From: Selaginella tamariscina
Lineage: Eukaryota; Streptophyta; Lycopodiopsida; Selaginellales; Selaginellaceae
Direction of reading: 5' to 3'
Assembly: GCA_003024785.1 (NCBI GenBank)
Contig: PUQB01000193.1
Span: forward strand, 248,001 to 312,000
Length of the DNA stretch: 64,000 bases
Shown here: positions 22,621 through 34,735 of the stretch, in pieces
How the letters are laid out: every line of letters begins with the position of its first letter
How positions within the stretch are numbered: position 1 is the first letter of the stretch
Program-made: the position numbers and the translations under genes
The notes under the pieces: model-generated
What the model was told of the DNA's origin: nothing
Databases searched by the model: none
What the model saw: the letters and a program-made list of their open reading frames with translations, nothing else

Positions 22621-23085
22621 ACCCTAGATTTACTTCATCGTTTTTAGCATAGGACGATGGAAAGAATATATTAATTAAATGTTATTTGTTACAACATTCT
22701 ATTGTAGCCTATAATTTCTTAGCTTATTGGTATTAACCATTCCTTTAATTTCTTCTTCTTGCAATGTTTGCAACTCCACAATGCCTTTTTTTACAGACTT
22801 AACTCAAAAAGGGCCTACCTAATTTAGGTGAATTTTTAATTATTTTATCGACCTTTCCTTTATACCAAAGGATAAGGTCCTTTTCCTTAATCTTCTTTCC
22901 ACGTCTCTTCTTATTGAGCCAAGCATTTCTCCTTTTTTGAATTGCTTGTATTGTTCATAAGGCATGCATTCTTAGCTCATATAATCTTTTTAGCTTATTA
23001 AATAGCTTGTTAATTATTCCTTTTCTCCCATATTGTATTGGACAATAATTCTCAAGGATGGCACAATATATTTATAGCATATATT

Positions 23086-23144
23086 GTCTGATGGCACAAA
23101 GGACTCCTAATTTAAGGTTTGATGGCACAAAGGACTCCTAATTT
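23086..23144. repeat. Short tandem duplication inside fossil 1
   Basis: GATGGCACAAAGGACTCCTA occurs twice in direct succession with a small spacer. Confidence 0.85.
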
Positions 23145-23816
23145 AACAAAGAAATTAATTTAGACAATTGAATTTTGCCTACATTTCTGAAAGTAATTTT
23201 TAAATTAATTTAAATGTTCCTCTTTTGTGCTATAGACACTAAAGTTATTCATAAATACTTTCATGAAATTCAAAAAGTATACACAAAAGGTATATGTTAT
23301 AATCCTTTGGAACATAAAGTGTGCATTGCATAAGTCAAATGGCATAACTTTATACACATAAGCACCTCATAGACTTATAAAAGCTATTTTATATTAATCC
23401 TTTAGAGCTATCATAACTTAATTATAACCTAAAAAAACCATCTATAAAAGAATATATTTCATGACATGCTACATTATCAAGTATTTTCTCTATAAAAGGA
23501 GTAGGAAAGGCATTCTTCATTATAATTTACATATACTCTTAACTTTTCATTTTTGTAATTTTTTATAATTTACACATATTCTTAACTTTCCATTCTTTTT
23601 TGAGATAATCATAAGTGATGATAACTATTGTGCCCTTGTATAGGATATATGAATCTAAATGTTAATAATTTATTAATTTCTTTTTTAACTAACTTAGCAT
23701 AATTTGAATTCATCATGTATGCAATTTGTTTAGTTAGTTGACATACCAAGAATAATTAAATGGTGTTCATACATAGTTCAGAAGGTATTTCTTTTAAGTC
23801 TTGATAAGACCATGCA

Positions 23817-23911
23817 AATACATCTTTATACATTGTAAGCAATTTCAATCATTTATCTGGTCTTATCAAATACATCTTTATACATTATAAGCAATTTCAA
23901 TCATTTATCTG
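23817..23911. repeat. About 50-bp tandem duplication inside fossil 1
   Basis: Two adjacent copies of a unit containing AATACATCTTTATACATT followed by AAGCAATTTCAATCATTTAT. Confidence 0.85.
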
Positions 23912-25587
23912 TAAAATCGACATTTAATCCTTGAGTTTAGGTTCCTTTTTTGTTTCTACATTGATTTGCTATAAAGGATCAATATTATATATATGAGTAT
24001 AATTCGCAAGTTGTTCTTATAGATTAATTTCATAAAGAACAAACTTATAGAACTTTTTATGTAATCTTAGTTTATCCTCTTTGTCCCTTTTGGGAAAAGT
24101 CTTTTTTTCACTCACAATTGCATATATATCAACCTTTACAAGGACTTTCAAATTAGGATATGTTTTTAAAATTTCTACTTCTTCCTAATCATCCAAACTT
24201 TGCATTTAATCATAACTCTCCAGTGTGATTGGTTTATACTTCTTTGATATTTCTTAACATGATTGTGGATATCAACATTCATGTCACTTTGTTCTAATGT
24301 CATTTTTTATGAGCCTTAATCCTGCACAACTTGAGTTTTTGAGCCAAGATTGGCCCAATAGCATAGTATATGTTGTATTATGTCTTTTTATTTAAAGAAC
24401 TATTAAGGAATTTTTTTACTTAAATCCTTTCACCAATATAGTGAATGTTCTCACTATACCAAGTGGCTTTGTACTTCGTGGATCAGCTATTTTAAGATTA
24501 AATAGAACAGGTTATATGAGTCCTAAACTCATTCTTTTGCATTCCTTCTTCCAATAAAATTTACTTATGAGTCTCCATTAATCAACTCTTTTAATTTGTT
24601 TCTTCCCATATATATTGTGATTCATAATTACCTTTATAGTGCACTTTTTTATTCACTTTACAAACTCTATGCCCTTCATATAGAGGTAATGGCTTTTGAA
24701 CCATATTTAGTGCATTTAATATTTGATTTCTTATATAAGGAGCACCTTGAATCAGTTGTTCAAGTGTAATTTTAACCTCCTAATTTATAATTTGCTAATA
24801 TCTGTTCCATTACCTTATCTTATAATGGTGAAGATTGTTTATCTATATCTGTAACATATGACATAGAATTATTTAATTCATTATCAATCTGACTTTTTTA
24901 GTCAGAATTTTGTTATTGCTCAATTGCATTATCATGTAACATGATCAATTTCTTTTCAGGAATAGTATATATATCTTTTTTTTACATTGAAAGAATATTT
25001 TTTCTCATTTTTTTGGAAAGTTATAACTACTCTTACAACCAATGGATATTTCTTTTTTCCCTTATCCATTTTTATTAGCCGTGTTGTAGGATGTTTATTA
25101 TTCATCTTTATGAAAATAGAGGGCTATATATTCTGTCTAATGCAATCCCTAGAGATATGGCTTGTTTCTACCTTGTGGTCCTTGTGTATTACCTCTTGAT
25201 TATTTTTTCCGGTTTGACCTTAGATAAGGTCTTTTTTCTCCTTTATATTATTTATAATTTCTCTCTTTATAAGTTCTATTCTTCTATCATCCATTATATA
25301 GACCATTTCTTTTTTCATAATACATTTTTTTTTTTTTTTATAAAGAAAATCATTCCTTCTCCCATAATATTTATTATTACTATTCTAATAAGGAACATCA
25401 TTCTTTTTACTATATGATATATCATTTCTATTTTTATAAGGAACATCATTATCATTCATGTCATTCCCACGATTCCTATTGAAAGGTAACCTTTTAAAAG
25501 GTAGATGATCATTATTCATTTTCTCTAAACAAACAATAGTTTGATTCAAAAAATGTTTACAATCTCGAGCTACATGTCCTTCCTTTT

Positions 25588-25650
25588 CACATATCTAGCA
25601 TGTAAACAATTGTAATTCACATATCTAGCATGTAAACAATTGTAACTTAC
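25588..25650. repeat. 31-bp tandem duplication in the zinc-knuckle region of fossil 1
   Basis: CACATATCTAGCATGTAAAC followed by AATTGTAA occurs twice back to back. Confidence 0.85.
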
Positions 25651-26093
25651 ATTTTTTCACTACATGATTAAGATTATTACACTTAATACACCATACTAAC
25701 TGTCATTCCTTTTAAGGTTTTCATTAACTAAGCCAATGCCTTTTTGTCCATTTGATATTTTAAAATCTTTACTATGTTAGTTTCTTCTTTTCTCCTATTA
25801 CTTTCAGTTTTTCTTTTGTAATATTTTGTATTTACCTTCTTTTTTTCTCATAAACTTTTTAATGATTAATAAGATCATTTTTATCATTTTCATTAATAGT
25901 TAGTGGTAAACATTAGTATGGTCTTAACAACCCTTGCTTATACCAATGAGTAAAGCATCCATCTTTACATATGCCTTACACGTTTTCTTATATTTTTAAA
26001 CTGATGTGTATTTTCATTTATCTTTCCTATTTTGTCTTGAAAGATATTTTTAAACTTCTTTAAATGTTCTTCAAGCTACCTAAAATATTTCTT

Positions 26094-26360
26094 AAAAGCA
26101 TCTATCACCTTTTGACAATCATTTTCTACTTCCTTCTCAAGGTCATAAAAGCATCTGTCACCTTCTAATAATCATTTCTTACTTCCTTCTTAAGGTCCTA
26201 AAAGCATTTGTCACCTTTTGATAATCATTTCTTACTTCCTTTTCAAGGTTATAAAAGCATTTATCACCTTTTGATAATCATTTCTTACTTCCTTTTCAAG
26301 GTTATAAAAGCATTTGTCACCTTTTGATAATCATTTCTTACTTCCTTTTCAAGGTCATAA
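26094..26360. repeat. Five-copy 53-bp tandem repeat in the gag region of fossil 1
   Basis: Units starting TAAAAGCA at 26094, 26146, 26199, 26252 and 26305 each continue with a TATCACCTTTTGATAATCAT-like segment and CTTACTTCCTT. The equivalent region of fossil 2 (near 29.6-29.7 kb) shows a single unit, so the expansion happened within this copy. Confidence 0.9.
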
Positions 26361-26529
26361 TACCAATTAAAGGCATGTCCTTTTAATGTATAAGGAAATA
26401 AGCAACTTTTTGCATTAATCATTTTATACAATTTGACTACTGTTTCAAATTGTTGTAAATGTCTTTTTGGATTCTTTTTAATTTGGGATACATTATTGTA
26501 CCCCTAAGGATTCCCGAGAAAAATGCCAT

Positions 26530-27088
26530 TGTTAACATGGGTAACCTTTTCTATGTGCAGAAAGGTTTCCCAGTTAAAGGTTTAGGGATTTCATCATAAA
26601 ATAATTTTATATATCACTTATCTCATCTCTAAAGTCAAGGATAGGATTTTGCTTTAGCCATTGCCATGTTTAATATTGATAAGATAGCTTTTTCACAAGA
26701 CAAGAATATATTCAATAAATATATTTATATAATAACTATGGACTTGCATTATTAAATCATTACAGGAGATAGCAAGTGTGAAGACTTACTTCTCTCCTAA
26801 GGATTCTCTCTCACTCATGCTTTGCTCTCCATAGCTCTCCATACCCTTCATAGCCTTCCTAGCCCCATTCATGCCCTCTCTTGCCCTAACTGAATCCTAT
26901 CATACTTTGCATTCTCATGCCAACCGTCATAACCATCTATTTTCTGCATGCGTAAGATCCTTCCTACCATTGTAGGATTTTTCCTGTACCCGTATGATTT
27001 TCTTATAACTCTTCTACTAATTTTCCTCCACCATAGGAAAGTTCTATATATGTTATGCTCTTACATGCTATATTTTTGGTCCCTAACA
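26530..27088 (-). repeat. LTR, 559 bp, shared by fossils 1 and 2
   Basis: Bounded by TGTTA...TAACA and closely similar along its length to 30325-30895. It lies between the two internal regions, as expected of a unit produced by LTR-LTR recombination or end-to-end insertion. Confidence 0.85.
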
Positions 27089-30000
27089 CTATTCCCCACC
27101 TTGAATCTTTGTAGTGTCCTCAGTACAATTATGCTATTCCTTCTTTTTGATGTTGATTTTCATGGTACTCTAGATTTACTTTTTTATACTTCTGAAAGTT
27201 ATTCCTCTCTTTCTTGAGTTCTTAGTTGAAAGTTAATACCTTGAGTTGCAGCATTTGATTTTCTGCATCTTGTTTCTTAGGCTTAGCATTTGCTTTTTCT
27301 TCCTGTTGTTGAATAGGTTTTTCTTCATGTTTCTGAATAATTTTCTCTTCCTGTTCCTTTGGCTTATTTTCTGGTTTATATTCACTTGCTACAAAGGATC
27401 TATAGTATACACATATATATATTCTGTAGGCTATTCCTATAAATCAATCTCATACGAGATTGCTTTATAAAACTTTTCATGTAATCAAGGTCTATCATTT
27501 TTTTATGTTGAACAGTTTTTGTTCCTTTTAGCACTACATGAAGATCTATGTCTGTCAAGACCTTCACATTAGGATATACTTTTAAGATTTTTATTTCTTC
27601 CTGATCATCTAACCCATTAAGCCAGTTATATCCTTTTAAAACAAGAGGTTAATTTTCCTTTTTAACATACCTTTTAGTATGATTATAGATTATTAATTTT
27701 CCTTTTCCTTCTCCCAACGTCATCTTTCTTGTTCCTCAATCATGTATAACTTTGACAAGTTTCAACTAAGGTTTGCTTAATACAATGGTATATACTGTAT
27801 CTTGTCCTTCCATTTGAAGAGTGACGCTTTATACTTAAGACCTTTTATGGATATAGTCACTCATCTTACTATACCTACAAGCTTAACACTTCTTTAATTT
27901 GCCATTTTTAGATTAAAAGGAGCAGGCTCAATGGGTTCTAAACCCATTTTCTCACAAACATGTTCTTTAATAAAGTTAATTCCTGAACCTCCATTTAAAA
28001 GAGTCCTTTTTATCTTATTTTTACCAATATATATTGTGATACTTGATATATACCCATCATAATCACCTTCTTTTTTATAATGCTTCTCTACTTGGTGAAT
28101 CTCATGTCCTGTATACGTAGGTAAAGATTTTGGAACAATGTTCAACATTTACAGAATTTGATTTTTAATATATGGGACAATATATATTAATTGTTCTAAC
28201 GTGATTGTGATTTCTTGGCTCAATGCACTCTGAGCCATTGATTCTGCCACGTCATCCTGAATTTTCTTCACATGAATACTCGGGATACTCTATTTTATAA
28301 AATATTCTTTTTCCTGAATATTCCTCCCTAAAATAAAATCAATTATTTTTAGATCTTTAGGTATATCCATTGGTTGTTTCTCATCATCCAAGATATACTT
28401 TGGTAGATCTTGTTCTTGGAGATGAATGTTCATCTCTTTTCTGTCTGCATACTATATTGTGACAGATACACAAAATTTCCTTCTTGTGCTGTAAGGTATT
28501 CATATTTCTGATTTTTGTTTTCTTTTATACATGTTATTATTCTCACGGCATGATGATTTTCTACCTCACTCTTGTTCACATTAATTAATCTAGCTCTAAG
28601 TTGTCTTTTGGGAGCATTGTTTTGAAGTAAAAGGTTGATTTCTAAAACAATTTAAAAAAATATGTACTTTCTCCCACATGTATAACAAGTAAAATTAATG
28701 AAATTCCTTTTTTGTACTTCTCTTTGTGTATATTCATTTTGATTTTCATATATTTGTTTTCTTGGATATAATCTTTTTGGTCCTTTGTAGGAAGTTTCAT
28801 TCCTTCCCATATTAGGCTTGTATGGTGGAGCATAATTAGTTTGATTCCTTTCATACAGCTTCTCATTTCCTGTTGTGTAAGGAACATCCCTTTTATTATT
28901 GAAAGGATTTATGTTTCTTTCTTCTTGCCAATTCCCAGTATTTACCCCATAATAAAGCTTTCTTTACGAGATGGGAATGTGTTAATAGGTTGTTATCTCA
29001 CAGGAAGCAGCCTGTCATACCAACTTCTCTTCCTCCTTTCATTTCTCCTTTTTCTTTCCACACATGCCACATTTTGATTAAGAAAATACTTACAATCCTT
29101 TGCCGAATGTCCTTTTTTATCACAACTTTAGTCTTCATTTATCCACAATATACCCATGATTCTTACATTTGGCACACCATATTCTGACATCCAATTTTTT
29201 ATACGTAAGATTGTTTTTTAAGGACTTAACTAACTGTAATAGCATTTTCTCATCAGCCTTATAGTCCCAAACCTTAATAGGTTCTTCCTCATCGTCTGAA
29301 CTATTTTCTCTTTTATTTGATGACTTTATCTTTCCCTCAATTATATTCTTTATTTGTCTTCTTTTCTTTTTATAATCTTTTAGATGCTTTACATGATCTT
29401 TCCTATCTACTGTCTGAATGATAATTGCATAATACCTATATAGCTTTGCAATTCTTGCTTATATCATTGAAGTAAAGCATCTTCCTTAATATATACTTCA
29501 CATTTCTTTTCATGCTTCTTAAAACAGTGTGTATATTCTTCTATAGTTTCTATTTTTTCTTACATGATATTCGTGAGCTTTTCTAAGTGCTCTTCCAGCA
29601 ACTCTTCCTTTTTAAAATATTCTTTAAAAACTTTTGTAACTTTCTCATAATTTTTTCTCACATCTTTTTTTAATTCATAATACCAATTAGATGCATTTCC
29701 TTTTAATGTATGAGGAAATATAAGCAACTTATCTGCATTACTTACTTATACAACTTTACAACTTCCTTAAACTGTAGCAAGTGTTTTTTAGGATTTTCCT
29801 TCTTTCATGCGGAAATATTGGGTACATCAATGTTCCTCCCAACATTACGGGGAAAAGTGTGATATTAAACATTCTCAGTGAGCTTTCTCTACCACCTTCT
29901 TCTGCACTAAGACGGAAACTTTCAGGAGATCCTCCTCACGGCCTACTATGTAATCATGTTCTCCGAGGAGTTCCTTCCAACTCCTCTTTTTTTGCAGTTT

Positions 30001-30324
30001 GATAGTCACCGTAGTGTATATCCTCCTCACCTTTAATAGCACTTTCTCTTATTTAATTAATGAGTCTTATAAGAACTTCTTGCCTATTAGCAAAATCTAT
30101 TTGCTCAGCACAAGTAGCCTCTCTCTTAACTTGCCTATTATCTTTTTCTTGTTAAAGATGAATTAGGATTATGATACCTCCAAGGCTCCATCCATCATTA
30201 TATATACACACTTCTTTTCCACTTAAGCTCTACTTATTTTAAAGCTATTTCACATATATCACTTTTCACTTAGGAATTTCACGAATTCTTATATAAAAAT
30301 GGCAAAATCCCTATGTGGTCGGAA
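27089..30324 (-). mobile_element. Ty3/gypsy retroelement fossil 2, internally shortened
   Basis: Minus-strand internal region between LTRs 26530-27088 and 30325-30895. Gag lies at about 30.3-28.6 kb, with a zinc-knuckle segment near 29.1 kb, and a protease-like segment lies near 28.15-27.89 kb. It runs parallel to fossil 1 from gag to just past protease. The RT, RNase H and integrase parts are not recognisable in the remaining 800 bp. It is broken in many places. Confidence 0.7.
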
Positions 30325-30895
30325 TGTTTTAACATGGGTAACCTTTCCTACGTGCAGAAGTCACTGTTCATAGTGTAGGAAAAGTTTCCTAGTTAAAGGT
30401 TAAGGGATTTCATCTTGAAATAGTTCTATATATAACTTATTTTGTCTTTAAAGTCAAGGATAAGATTTTGTTTTGGCCATTGTTATGTTTAGCATTAATA
30501 AGATAGCTTTCTCATAAGACAAGAATATATTCAATAGATATATTATATATAATAATCATGCATTTGCATTACTAAATAATTACAAGAAATAGCAAGTATG
30601 GAGACTTACTTCTCTCCTAAGGATTCTTTCTCACTCACGCATTGCTCTCCATAGCTTTCATAGCCTTCATAACCTTCCTAGCCTCATTCTTGCCCTCTTT
30701 TGCCCTAATCGAATCATGTCTTACTCTGCCTTCTCATGCCAACCATCATAACCGTTTATTTCCTGCATGCATAAGATTCTTCCTATCGCCATAGGATTTT
30801 TCTTGTACCCATAAGATTTTCTTATTACTTTTCTTACTAATTTTCCTTCACCGTAGGTGTTATGCTCTTACATGCTATATTTTTAGTCCCTAACA
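30325..30895 (-). repeat. LTR, 571 bp, 5' LTR of fossil 2
   Basis: Bounded by TGTT...AACA and parallel to 26530-27088 with many small differences, so the pair is old rather than recent. Confidence 0.85.
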
Positions 30896-31518
30896 CTCAT
30901 ATTTGAAATAACACTTTTATTTGGTGTACTTTCTTTTCCACCTTCCTCCCTTTCTTTCAAGTAGTTCTTAAAAGATCTTTCTCCTTGTATTCTTGATATA
31001 GGCACTCCTTCCCTTCCACTCACAATTTCCTTTAAACTAACCGTTTGATATTGTCTCTAATTCTCTAGATCAACCTTTGATTTTTGTATTGTTTCTACAA
31101 TATTCTTTATTATTTTCCTAAAGATATTTTATCATCTATTTTTGTCATATTTAGGTTGTTGTTGGGTAGTCACTCTATGGGCCTACTATTGATTACTTCG
31201 ATTGGTTAATGCTAAATTAGGACAAGGATTTCTCCAAGGTTCCATTCATTCTTTATTATATATACATTTAGCTCTACACCTTTTGAGTCATTTTTATCAT
31301 TAAAATTCTAATTAATTGATCATTTCAACACCTCATTTTAATGGATTTTAACAATGCAATTGTCATAACCTTTTCCTCTCTCCTTAAGCCAACAAGGCAA
31401 AGGGCCAATTAGTGTTTATGAGGGGGCCATAATCATAATGACCCAGGTTTGCTTGAATTTTTTTTCCCATAGGTTAAAACTATAACAACAATGGTAAAAT
31501 CCCTCTGTAGTTGCCAAT
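30896..31518 (-). mobile_element. 5' internal fragment of a third related LTR element
   Basis: This resembles the 5' leader and start of gag of fossil 2 (30.0-30.3 kb), sharing for instance an AAATCCCT-TGTGG/GTAG leader next to the LTR and a CAAGG.TCCAT.CAT segment. It is cut off by the LTR at 30325-30895. It is a fossil fragment. Confidence 0.5.
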
Positions 31519-31981
31519 TGTTAAATGGAAAAGCCCACCATTTCCTATTCAACAAATACCTTCACACAATAGTCAGGAAAGGCTAAAGATTTTCTATTCG
31601 TTTCTTTTCAGTATATTAAATCACTTCCTTACGGTGCCACAATGAATAGTCTGAAAAGTCAAGGGCAAGAATAAATTTTTGCTATTGCCTTGTTAGACGT
31701 ATTTATTATAAGTATACATATATTATACACAAAAGATTTTATAATATGCACCTTCTTTTCTAACATAAATACAAGATAACAAGTGTGGACTCCTCCCTTT
31801 GCCCTAACTACTTTTCTATACTCCCTCTCTCGCCACATCATTATTTTCCTTTCAAGAAGTTCATTTTCTTTTTCCTCTTGATAAGATTTCCTAGCCTTCC
31901 TTTTAAGCTACTTACAAACCTTTTCACCTTTATTCTTTACACTATAGGATGTATTATGCTCCTAACTTCTTACCTTTAACA
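31519..31981 (-). repeat. LTR-like segment, 463 bp, bounded TGTT...AACA
   Basis: It starts TGTTAAATGG and ends CTTTAACA. It adjoins the third internal fragment and is present in opposite orientation at about 19.66-20.07 kb. Confidence 0.6.
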
Positions 31982-32370
31982 ATAACTTAGGACTAAACTC
32001 GTTAGGTTAAAAATAACAACTTGGTTAAGCATAATTAAATAATAAAGCCAACTTAAGAAAAAACTAATTAATTTATGGGTGCAGTTTTCATTAGATTAAG
32101 GAAAATAACTTTAATGATCCAACTTAGGAATAAACTCATCAGGTTAATAATAACAACTATGTTAAGGGTTATTACATAGTTAAGCCTGACATGGGTAACT
32201 TAGGAACTTAAAGATAAACTTACCAAATTAAGAATTGGATTAAGTTAAAAATACTCTCCAATTAAGAATAACAATTGGTTTCAATTTAAAGTAAACTCAT
32301 TAAATTAAAGATAATAAAAGGGTTAAGAGTCAATTAATTAATAAATTATATTAAATAATTAAGTCCATCA
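31982..32370. repeat. TTAAG/AACTTAGG-rich tandem repeats, right outer part of the inverted arms
   Basis: Loose repeats of units such as AACTTAGGAATAAACTCATC and TAATAACAACT..GTTAAG. The reverse-complement counterpart surrounds the left arm (19500-19650 and 20075-20200). No gene was seen. Confidence 0.5.
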
Positions 32371-33050
32371 ATGATGAACATGTGTAGTACCATTGTATGA
32401 GTACGGGACACTATAGCTATACACCTATATGCTAATGCATACTTGAGTACATGACTAGGTTATAATATATAAAGTCTTTAACATATTCTAAGTCATTATA
32501 AAATTTTATGATTTATCTTTTAATAATTAGGGTTTGTAAGTCACATTTTAATTTTCTTATATGCATCACCTTAAAAATGTTTATGAATTTAAAATTCAAT
32601 TATGTCTTATAGTGCTTGAAAGAATTAAATATCAATATATAAAAACATTTTTGAAACAATGTGTGAATATTATTAACTTAGATGCTTAAATTGGGTAATG
32701 TAATGGTGCAATTCATGCTTATATTGAGTAATTCAATTATGTAACAAATGTCTAAATAATCAATTTAGTGCTATAATAAATACCTAAATTGAACAATACA
32801 ATGCTTTAACAAATGTCTATGTCAAATAACTTAATATTGTAGCACAATGTTCAAAATGAGTAAAAACATGATTTTAAAATATTATATGAATAATGATTAC
32901 CTTTCAATATATTATGTAATTATTTGTGAAAGAAGATGTTGATAAAGTAAAACCTAATTATGCTTCTATATCTTTTAATTATGAAACTATTTCAAAAGGC
33001 ATTGTAAAGAATCAATAACAACTAAGCTACAAGTTATAAAACAAGGTTCA
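32371..33050. repeat. Block X, copy 1 (matches 44140-44770)
   Basis: Shared segments include TATGCTAATGCAT, TTTTAATAATTAGGGTTTG, TTTGAAACAAT/TTTGAGACAAT and AAATTGAACAATACAA in the same order as 44150-44600. X precedes block copy 2 here and follows it at 44.14 kb, which shows the original head-to-tail order of the duplicated units. It is non-coding. Confidence 0.8.
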
Positions 33051-33139
33051 AATGTTTATAATTGTACTATTACTTTATATGGATGGTCAAATAAGACAAA
33101 GAAACTTACGATTAATTTTGGAGTCTCATATGGAAGGTT

Positions 33140-34735
33140 ATTTAAAATATTGACAAAGTATAATGTTATGTAAGTAATAATTAATAATATAAAAAATTAT
33201 ATGAGACAATAATCACCGATAATGTAAGGTAAGTAATCACTAATAATGTAAGGTAAGTAATTAATGATAATGTAAGTAATTTGTATGATTCATTCACATT
33301 CACATTATATTCATTGTATTTCTCATTGTTTGAGATTTCGGGCCAATTGAAATCCTGAAAGTTACAATGTTAGAAAATGAGAAATAACAAATTGGGAGTT
33401 GGAAAATTATTATTTTAAGATGTAAATAACTTAAATTGGATTTCATCTATATTAAATAATGTGAGAAATTTATAACATTCATCACAAAAATTATTGCCTT
33501 ATATATAAGTTATTTTAAGAAGACATTAACACAACTGTGTATAACACATTTTATATATATGTTTATTATGATGAATTAAGTACAAAGGTTATCAAAATAA
33601 TTTCACAAGATATATAAAATAACTTAAATATGTATTAGAATTGTTCGACTTATTAAGGTTTTTAAGCTTGCACATAAAGAAAGAGTTATTACAGGTTTTA
33701 TATTTAAAAACAAATAATGAAAGTTTTAAATTAAGTTTAAAAGAGAATTATTTTAGATAAATTTAAAAGGGATTTTCTTGTTTATAAAGTTAAAATGAAT
33801 GTAATAAAAGATTTATTATTTAAGAAACATGGTGCACATGACAAAGCAGGGAGACAATATATGTTATATAATTTAATGCAGGTAAGATTATTAAAGTTTA
33901 CTAAATGAGATGTTAATGAACAAAAAGAGTTAATTAATAAATCCGAAACTAGAGGTTGAAGGTAACGGATAAGATGGTTTTAAAAAATGTGTGAGAGTAG
34001 TTTATACAGTATTCAATATTACTTAAACTTTGGTAATAAGATTTTAAAATTATAAATTATAAAATGTGGCATTGCGTGTGTTAAATAAGCTAATTAATAA
34101 TTTTTTTAATAATTAAAAATAACTTTAACATTTAAGTAAATATATATCTTTACATTAGAACTTAGAGAGACTAATATACTTTGTACTTATTAATTTGATA
34201 TTAATCAAATAATTATAATACATACCAATTTGAGACTAACCAATCAAGTAACAAACCGGAACCTATACTCTTGACAAATTTTAAAATGCACGTGAAAAAC
34301 AATATGTATAGAAGTAATCTTTTCAGGCGGTGCTGTTTTCCATCTTCAGCACTTGTACAGACATGTATATAAATTCTTTACCATGACAACCACATTCCTA
34401 CCATGAAGAGGACAAGTTTATTTGAGTCTTAAGCTATAGTACGACACTTAATTAAAATATTTTCATTCTCATCAATTTCTATTTGCTTCACCCCTTTTGC
34501 ATTAACAATTCAGTCCATAATTTTCATATTGGTTATATTTTAAAACTCTATTAAACATATTTAATTTTATATATTCAATGGGAACGTGTGAGTTTGTTGT
34601 TATAACACAAGCCAAACAAGTGAGAATTTTTCTGTTTTCCACACAATAAACTTGAAAATTTCTGAAATCATATACACTGCTTGTCTAGACTTTTACACAC
34701 ATGATATATTAGTTTTTAAAGTATATTCAGGTTTT
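33140..34735. repeat. Segmental duplication, copy 2, left part
   Basis: Parallel to about 2950-4697 of copy 1, for example CAAAGTATAATGTTATGTAA at about 33155. It is interrupted on the right by the Ty3/gypsy fossil. No gene of its own was found. Confidence 0.85.
34220..34735 (+). repeat. About 0.5-kb direct repeat, left of the gypsy fossil
   Basis: Parallel to 38655-39220 on the far side of the retroelement and to a single segment (4050-4697) in block copy 1. It runs from ACATACCAA to GTATATTCAGGTTTT. The two breakpoints are exactly where the retroelement sequence starts and stops. Confidence 0.8.

Larger units (their letters stand above)
22690..26529 (-). mobile_element. Ty3/gypsy retroelement fossil 1
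   Basis: Minus-strand internal region lying against the LTR at 26530-27088. In element order it has a gag region with a zinc-knuckle segment near 25.6 kb (gag about 26.5-25.5 kb), a protease-like segment near 24.7-24.4 kb, a reverse-transcriptase segment near 23.49-23.2 kb and the C-terminal part of an integrase near 22.93-22.7 kb. The protease-RT-integrase order marks Ty3/gypsy. The space between RT and the integrase end is too short to hold the full RNase H and integrase core. It is broken in many places and is an old fossil. The gag part contains a five-copy 53-bp tandem repeat. Confidence 0.7.

Noticed and set aside
25091-25417. 108-codon Phe/Ile-rich frame as a membrane protein
   Set aside because: It is antisense to a fossil retroelement, and the hydrophobic run reflects T-rich sequence.
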